Shown here piece after piece: positions 58,812 through 64,000 of a stretch of DNA of 64,000 bases. The notes beneath the pieces were generated by a model that was not told the DNA's origin, ran no database searches, and was given only the letters and a program-made list of their open reading frames with translations. Each line of letters opens with the position of its first letter. Position 1 is the first letter of the stretch. This stretch comes from CAVPCZ01 sp963779225 (GTDB lineage Bacteria > Bacteroidota > Ignavibacteria > UBA10030 > UBA6906): NCBI GenBank assembly GCA_963779225.1, contig CAVZWW010000003.1, forward strand, positions 558,001 through 622,000, given 5' to 3'. The translations under genes and the position numbers were made by a program.

Positions 58812-61249
58812 GCTTCAAAACTCTTGGTCTTCCGCGCGAAGAGCGCCAGCCGTGCATTCACACGCGCATGAACGGATCCGGCTGGAAATTTCCCGTTGCG
58901 GCCGGCTGTTCCGGCCTTTACGCCGGTGAGTATTTCGATCCCCTCGTCGATTGTGCTGATGGCATGGATATGGAAGAGACCCTTCTCCACGGCCTCGACG
59001 ACATCATGACGCAGCATGAGGTCTTTGACATTCTGATGGGGGATCAGCACGCCCTGCGTTCCGGTGAGGCCGCGGGCCTTGCAGACCTCGAAGAACCCTT
59101 CGATCTTCAGATTTACGCCGCCGATCGGCTGAATCTCACCATGCTGGTTGACCGATCCTGTCACCGCGATATCCTGGCGCAGCGGGATACCAGCAAGGCT
59201 GGAAAGGACCGCATAGACTTCGGTGGAGGAGGCGCTGTCGCCGTCCACGCCGGAATAGGACTGCTCGAAGGCTATGCTGGCGCTCAGCACAAGCGGCTTG
59301 TCCTGAGCGTACTTCCATCGCAGATACCCGGTGAGAATAAGGACCCCTTTGTTGTGGAGAGGGCCGCTCATTGCTGCTTCGCGTTCGATATTGATGATGC
59401 CCGAGCGTCCGAGGGATGTTTTTGCGGTGATGCGCGATGGACGGCCGAACTCGTACTCGCCCAGCTGGTACACCGAAAGGCCGTTAACCTGACCGACCAC
59501 GGTGCTGGTACTGTCGATCATGATGGACCCGTCCATGATCATTTCCTGAATCTTCTCTTCAACCATGCGAACGCGTTCGATACGTTCGTCGATGGCTTTC
59601 CGCACGTGGACGGCGGATACCCGGTCGACCGTCTCGTCGGCGGCCCAGTAGCTCGCCTCGCGGAGGAGATCGGCCAGGACACTGAACCGTGTGGAGAGCT
59701 TCTGTTGCTGTCCGGCCAGCCGTGCACCGTACTCCACGACCTCTGCGGCACCGCTGAGCTCAAACGGGAGCAATCCTTCCTGGTCGCAGAAGGCTTTGAT
59801 GAACGAGAGGTAGCTCTTGATTGCGTTGGCGTCGTTCTGCATTTCGACGTCAAAATCGGCGCGGATCTTGAAGATCTTTTTGAAGTCGTCGTCCAGACCG
59901 TACAGCATCTGATAGACGGCCGAATCCCCCACCATAACCACCTTCACATTCAGATCGATGGGTTCGGGCTTGAGAGCGGAACTTGCGCCGAACATGCCGG
60001 TTTCCACCGATTGGATTTCCAGCTGCCGGTTTCTCAGGACGCGTTTCAGTGTCGTATACACACCCGGTTCGGAGAGCGCATCGAAGGCGTTGATGACAAT
60101 GTAGCCGCCGTCGGCCTTGACGATGGAGCCCGCCTTCACCCGGGTGAAATCGGTCCGCCACACGCCGTTCCTGTCGATCACGCGTTCGATCGTCCCGAAG
60201 AGATTCTTGTAGCGGGGGTTACTTTCGAGAATGACGGGTGCATGTTTCACGTTGGCGTTGTCCACGAGCACATTAACCTGGTACTCCACAAAGGTGTCTT
60301 CCTCTTTCTGCATGGCCAGGCCGAGGAGTGAAGGTTGGGTTTCTTCGCGCTGCTGGAAGCGGGGAAGGTTGTCGATGATATCCCGCTCCACCTCGGCGAG
60401 GTACTCATGCACGCGATGTCCGTCATACCGCTGGCGCAGGTCTTCGAGCTGTTCCTCCACGAGGGGGACAACGATCTTGTGGTTGAGATCTTCGAGGGAC
60501 TTTTTAGCTTTACGCTCGATGTTGCGCATCTCGCGCATGATGAGATCCATCTGCTTTTCCAGTTCCGCATGCTGGGCTGTGATGCGGTTGAATTCGTCGC
60601 GCGGCATTTCTCCGGCGTCCATCCGGGCGTGCAGCTGTTCAATGGTTCCGGGGTTGCCATCGATCAGCGGCGCGATTTCCGGCCGTGAGCTGGCCGCTCC
60701 CTGCACCTGCACCACCTCGAAACCCCGGTCTTTCACGCGCTTTTCGAATTCACGCAGCACACTGCGCTGGCGGTCCTGAAAATGTTCCAGCGTCGACTTC
60801 CGTGCGTCGGCATAACGCCGGCTTTCAAACACGGAGGGGATGGATTTCATGAGTTCTTCAACAACATTTTCCATGTCCTTCTTGAAGCGCATTCCCTGGC
60901 CGGCGGGGAGGGTCAGCATGACCGGGGAGTCGGGGTCACGGAAATTGTGGACATAACACTTGTCGGTCAGCGGCACCCTCTGTCCCTCGCGTTCCTGCAA
61001 CAACCGGCGGATGGTGGTAGTGCGCCCGGTGCCGGAGGAACCGGTGACGAAGACATTAAACCCGTTGTGCTGCATGGCCAGACCGAGATGCAGTGCACGC
61101 AGCGCACGGTCCTGGCCGATAATCTCTTTCAGCGGTGTGACGTCCTCGATGCGGTTAATGCCGAGCATGGCCGGTGTGCATCTCCAGCGGAGGGCGCTGG
61201 CGGGAAGCTCCCGATGGAGCCGGCGGCGTTTCACGGTCTTTGCGCTCAT
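58808..61249 (-). CDS. Lon-like ATP-dependent protease (LonB/AAA_32 type)
   Basis: 813 residues. The N-terminal part has a P-loop FVTGSSGTGRTTTIR, with arginine in place of the usual lysine (as in this family), then a coiled-coil middle (about 190-300) and the AAA-type lid. The C-terminal protease domain holds the catalytic Ser672 in GDSASST and Lys715 in GGVNLKIEGF, 43 residues apart as in Lon. It lacks Lon's usual N-terminal substrate domain. It is coupled to rodA by a 1-base overlap. Targets are unknown. Confidence 0.9.
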   Translation of the reverse strand: MSAKTVKRRRLHRELPASALRWRCTPAMLGINRIEDVTPLKEIIGQDRALRALHLGLAMQHNGFNVFVTGSSGTGRTTTIRRLLQEREGQRVPLTDKCYVHNFRDPDSPVMLTLPAGQGMRFKKDMENVVEELMKSIPSVFESRRYADARKSTLEHFQDRQRSVLREFEKRVKDRGFEVVQVQGAASSRPEIAPLIDGNPGTIEQLHARMDAGEMPRDEFNRITAQHAELEKQMDLIMREMRNIERKAKKSLEDLNHKIVVPLVEEQLEDLRQRYDGHRVHEYLAEVERDIIDNLPRFQQREETQPSLLGLAMQKEEDTFVEYQVNVLVDNANVKHAPVILESNPRYKNLFGTIERVIDRNGVWRTDFTRVKAGSIVKADGGYIVINAFDALSEPGVYTTLKRVLRNRQLEIQSVETGMFGASSALKPEPIDLNVKVVMVGDSAVYQMLYGLDDDFKKIFKIRADFDVEMQNDANAIKSYLSFIKAFCDQEGLLPFELSGAAEVVEYGARLAGQQQKLSTRFSVLADLLREASYWAADETVDRVSAVHVRKAIDERIERVRMVEEKIQEMIMDGSIMIDSTSTVVGQVNGLSVYQLGEYEFGRPSRITAKTSLGRSGIINIEREAAMSGPLHNKGVLILTGYLRWKYAQDKPLVLSASIAFEQSYSGVDGDSASSTEVYAVLSSLAGIPLRQDIAVTGSVNQHGEIQPIGGVNLKIEGFFEVCKARGLTGTQGVLIPHQNVKDLMLRHDVVEAVEKGLFHIHAISTIDEGIEILTGVKAGTAGRNGKFPAGSVHARVNARLALFARKTKSFEA

Positions 61250-62466
61250 CAGTACTCTTTGCGATTAGTATAGAGGTTCATGAGGATCCCCACTATGGAT
61301 GTGCATGCGAGCAACGCGGATCCGCCATAACTGAGGAAGGGAAGTGGCACGCCGATAACGGGAAACAACCCGAGCGCCATGCCGATATTAATAACCATGT
61401 GCGTGAACAGCACCGCTGTCAGGCCGATAGCGACAAAGCTGCTGTATTTGCTTTTAACGATGGAGCCGAGGGTCACGCCACGGATCAGGAGCACCCCGAA
61501 GAGGACAAGGACTGACGCGGCGCCGAGAAATCCGAACTCTTCACCCGGGACACAGAAGATGAAATCTGTCCACTGCTCGGGGATGAAATTCAACTGCGTC
61601 TGTGATCCACGCAGATAGCCCTTGCCCAGGAGTCCCCCGGAACCGATAGCCACTTTCGATTGCAGGATATTGTATCCGGCGCCGAGCGGATCCGCATTCG
61701 GGTCCAGAAATGTGTCGATACGTTTTTGCTGGTAGGGGCGCAGGCCGTCATAGATGACCTGAACGGAAACCCCGAGCAGAACCATGATGGAGAACACCAC
61801 GGCGGCGACCAGTCGGTGTTCCTTCGTGATGTACAGCAGAATGCCGAAGAGTGCGACCACGATAAGGAACGGTGTGGTGCCGAAGAGCGCACCGAGCGCG
61901 GCTGCCGGGGGAGCAACGATGGCAAGCAGAACGAAGCGGGTGGCACCTGCCCAGTAGAGCAGCGCGAACAGCATCCCGAAATAGATCACCGCAGTGCCGA
62001 AATCCGGCTGCAGCATGATCAGGATCACCGGCGCCAGCACAATACCGAATGCTCCAGCAAGGCCGCGGGGCGTGAGCAGCGAGACGTCGGTACGGGACAG
62101 ATATGTTGCCAGGGCCAGGACGGTGGTGATCTTGGCAAACTCGGACGGTTGAATGCGGAATGAACCGAGATTGAACCAGCTGGTGGAACCGGAGACGGTT
62201 TTCCCGAAGAGCAGAACGAACACGAGCAATATCAACGAACCCACATATGCCGGGATGGAAAGCGATTGCAGGAGGCGGAAAGGAACAAACATCAGAACGA
62301 GAATCACGCCCGTCCCGGCGGCAATCCAGGTCATCTGCCGGTAGAAAATCTCCGATGCACGCGCATCGAATGTTGCGCTGTAGATGGAGACCGCGCCAAT
62401 CAACGAGAGGAGCAGGGTGGATATGCCCAGCTGAAGGTCGACATGCCGTTGAAGGAAGGCCTTCAT
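61249..62466 (-). CDS. rodA: Rod-shape SEDS glycosyltransferase
   Basis: 405 residues with about ten membrane spans. SEDS-family segments: VSGSTSWFNLGSFRIQPSEFAKI, MLQPDFGTAVIY, RIDTFLDPNADPLGAGYNILQSKVAIGSGGL, and FIFCVPGEEFGFLG. RodA polymerises lipid II into side-wall peptidoglycan with its partner PBP2, encoded just upstream with 4-base overlap. It indicates a rod-shaped cell. Confidence 0.97.
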   Translation of the reverse strand: MKAFLQRHVDLQLGISTLLLSLIGAVSIYSATFDARASEIFYRQMTWIAAGTGVILVLMFVPFRLLQSLSIPAYVGSLILLVFVLLFGKTVSGSTSWFNLGSFRIQPSEFAKITTVLALATYLSRTDVSLLTPRGLAGAFGIVLAPVILIMLQPDFGTAVIYFGMLFALLYWAGATRFVLLAIVAPPAAALGALFGTTPFLIVVALFGILLYITKEHRLVAAVVFSIMVLLGVSVQVIYDGLRPYQQKRIDTFLDPNADPLGAGYNILQSKVAIGSGGLLGKGYLRGSQTQLNFIPEQWTDFIFCVPGEEFGFLGAASVLVLFGVLLIRGVTLGSIVKSKYSSFVAIGLTAVLFTHMVINIGMALGLFPVIGVPLPFLSYGGSALLACTSIVGILMNLYTNRKEY

Positions 62467-64000
62467 CGTTCCCGCCCTCCTGGTTCGTCTGCAGCAATGG
62501 AGGGGGGCGTTGCGGGGAGATCCCGCCGCTCCAGTTTCCCCTTAATGTAACGCTCGAGACATTTTCCGGCGATCGGGGCGGCGTATGAACCGCCGAAGCC
62601 GGCGTTTTCCAGGAGGACGGCGATGGCAATGCTGGGGTTGTCAAAGGGAGCGAAACCGACGAACCATGCGTGATCGGGTCCGTGCGGATTTTGTGCCGTG
62701 CCGGTTTTTCCCGCCACCTCGATTCCCTGGATGCGTGCAAGGCCGCCGGTTCCGCCGGGAAGCATTACGGCGCGGCGCATTCCCTCACGGACCACCGCCC
62801 AGGTTGCCGGAGAAACATTGAGTCGCCGGCTCTGGTATGCCAGCGTGTCTGTTCTACGGGTGACTTTGTTGCGTACGGCGCTTACGGCATGCGGCTGGTG
62901 ATAGTCGCCACTATTGGCCAGAACCATTGCATACGCCGCCATCTGTACGGGGGTGACACCCAGCTCCCCCTGGCCGATACCAAAGTTCGGGAGGTATCCG
63001 CGGGTCCAGCCATTTGGACCGTACCTGTGGTTCATATATGCCGTTGTGGGAAGAAGCCCGGGGTTCTCTTCGGCGATGTCCAGTCCGGTGAGCATGCCGA
63101 ATCCGCATTCCTTGCCGTAGCGCGCCCATTGATCCAGCCCCGTTTTCATCATCAGCTGATAGAAATAGACGTTGCACGATTGCTGAATGGCGCCGGCAAG
63201 GTCGACACTGCCGTGGACATGGAGATCCTTGAACACTTTGTTGCCGACGCGGAAAGCACCGGTGCAGGAGACGCGCCAGGAAGGGGTGATCGTGCCGGTT
63301 TCCAGTGCGGCGATGGCGAGCACCATCTTGAATGTGGATCCGGGGGGGTAGCGTGTGAGGGTGGCGCGGTTGTAGAGCGGCCGTGCTTCCCTGGTGTTCA
63401 AAGACCGCCAGAGGTTTGCCGGTGTCACACCGCTCAGGAGAGAAAGGTCGTAATCGGGAGCGCTGACCATGGCGAGCAGACCGCCGTCCTGCGGGTTGAT
63501 GGCGACCACCGCTCCGCGCCAGCCCGTCATCAGGGATTCAGCAAAGGCCTGCAATCCGAAATCCAGCGTCAACATCAGGTCTCTGCCGTCCACCGCGGGC
63601 ACGTCCAGTCTTCCGCTGTCGAAGTTGCCGATGACCTGGCCGCGCACATTCACCGTGCCGTACTCCGCCCCCCGCTCACCCCGAAGGCTTCCTTCATATT
63701 CGGCCTCAAGACCGGAGGATCCGACCACGTCGCCCTGCCGGTAGTCGCCGGGCAACGTGCGGATCTGTGCTTCTGAAATTTCCTTTGTGTAGCCAAGCAG
63801 GTGTGCAGCCCTTGCCGGCGTGGTATAGGAGCGTTTGGATTCCACCTGGTAATCCACGCCGGGGAGGGACGGGCGATTTTCTTCCAGCGCCGAGAGTTCG
63901 CGGAAATCAATATCCCGTTTGATCTTTACGGGCGCAAAGCGGGAATACTCTTCGCCTGTTTTCAGACGGTCGCGGATAAATGCGGTATCGAGGGAAAGCA
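62463..64000 (-). CDS. mrdA: Penicillin-binding protein 2, 3' part (start outside window)
   Basis: About 512 codons are visible; the frame remains open to the window edge, beginning in the dimerisation region (FIRDRLKTGEEYSRFAPVKI). The transpeptidase has the SxxK nucleophile in PGSTFKMVLAI, SxN in QQSCNVYFY and KTG in VAGKTGTAQNPHG. PBP2 cross-links side-wall peptidoglycan with RodA, with which it overlaps by 4 bases. A frame start at 63857 (GTG) is not the real one. Confidence 0.96.
   Translation of the reverse strand, partial: LSLDTAFIRDRLKTGEEYSRFAPVKIKRDIDFRELSALEENRPSLPGVDYQVESKRSYTTPARAAHLLGYTKEISEAQIRTLPGDYRQGDVVGSSGLEAEYEGSLRGERGAEYGTVNVRGQVIGNFDSGRLDVPAVDGRDLMLTLDFGLQAFAESLMTGWRGAVVAINPQDGGLLAMVSAPDYDLSLLSGVTPANLWRSLNTREARPLYNRATLTRYPPGSTFKMVLAIAALETGTITPSWRVSCTGAFRVGNKVFKDLHVHGSVDLAGAIQQSCNVYFYQLMMKTGLDQWARYGKECGFGMLTGLDIAEENPGLLPTTAYMNHRYGPNGWTRGYLPNFGIGQGELGVTPVQMAAYAMVLANSGDYHQPHAVSAVRNKVTRRTDTLAYQSRRLNVSPATWAVVREGMRRAVMLPGGTGGLARIQGIEVAGKTGTAQNPHGPDHAWFVGFAPFDNPSIAIAVLLENAGFGGSYAAPIAGKCLERYIKGKLERRDLPATPPSIAADEPGGRER

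Noticed and set aside
58868..60331. Plus-strand reading frame of 487 codons
   Set aside because: It is the mirror of the Lon-like protease gene; its translation has no family features while the opposite strand has complete motifs.
1..64000. tRNA, rRNA, CRISPR, insertion sequences and prophage
   Set aside because: Looked for by eye: no TPsiC-like arm in gaps, no regularly spaced repeats, no transposase or integrase-like protein.

Overview
The window reads as chromosome of a Gram-negative (diderm) bacterium of moderately high GC, most likely in the Bacteroidota/Ignavibacteriota-like FCB group. The evidence is LptE and KdsB (lipopolysaccharide), SPOR and YbbR proteins, the miaB - TPR/SPOR - sigma-54 activator - lptE gene order, and a set of promoters of the form TTG-N20-TAnnTT(T/G), which resembles the Bacteroidota consensus. 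Species cannot be told from this sequence. Nearly all of it is coding. No tRNA, rRNA, CRISPR array, insertion sequence or phage gene was seen.

Layout. 0-2.2 kb: end of a zinc/manganese-type ABC importer, facing phosphotransacetylase. 2.4-8.4 kb: miaB, TPR/SPOR protein, sigma-54 activator, lptE, a CESA-type glycosyltransferase and a TPR protein. 8.4-11.5 kb: rpsT, etfBA, bifunctional nuclease, then a short odd gap. 11.5-14.2 kb: pdxJ, ybbR and two bacterial-microcompartment shell genes under their own promoter. 14.2-31 kb: a 13-gene minus-strand surface-glycan cluster with a repeated GT4 - methyltransferase - GT2 block, two flippases and two YfhO-like GT-C proteins. 31-37.9 kb (plus strand): rsmA, a PAP2 enzyme, an ArsR/SmtB regulator with a zinc/cadmium ATPase and a recognisable operator, then rplU-rpmA-mdh and an exported protein. 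37.9-43.4 kb: a five-gene minus-strand operon from a URO-D-like protein to an outer-membrane barrel and an anti-sigma-type ATPase. 43.5-46.6 kb: DUF456, nitroreductase, VOC, a tiny basic protein and a Tat-exported Gfo/Idh/MocA protein. 46.7-51.2 kb: small membrane protein, pyrG (frameshifted twice), DUF502, kdsB, gatC, plsC. 51.6-53.9 kb: malic enzyme with a PTA-like domain. 54-64 kb: esterase, S9 peptidase, dcd, PLP decarboxylase, Lon-like protease, rodA and the end of mrdA (PBP2).

How the genes fit together. Central carbon metabolism is represented by mdh, maeB, pta and etfBA. Envelope building is the strongest theme: lptE, kdsB, plsC, the glycan cluster, rodA/mrdA and an outer-membrane barrel. 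Metal balance appears twice, as an import system at the left edge and a SmtB-regulated exporter at 33 kb. The most unusual items are the shell-protein pair without cognate enzymes (one with a Rho-N-like tail), the internally repeated glycan cluster, a GT9 protein with cysteine clusters at both ends, and the double frameshift in pyrG.
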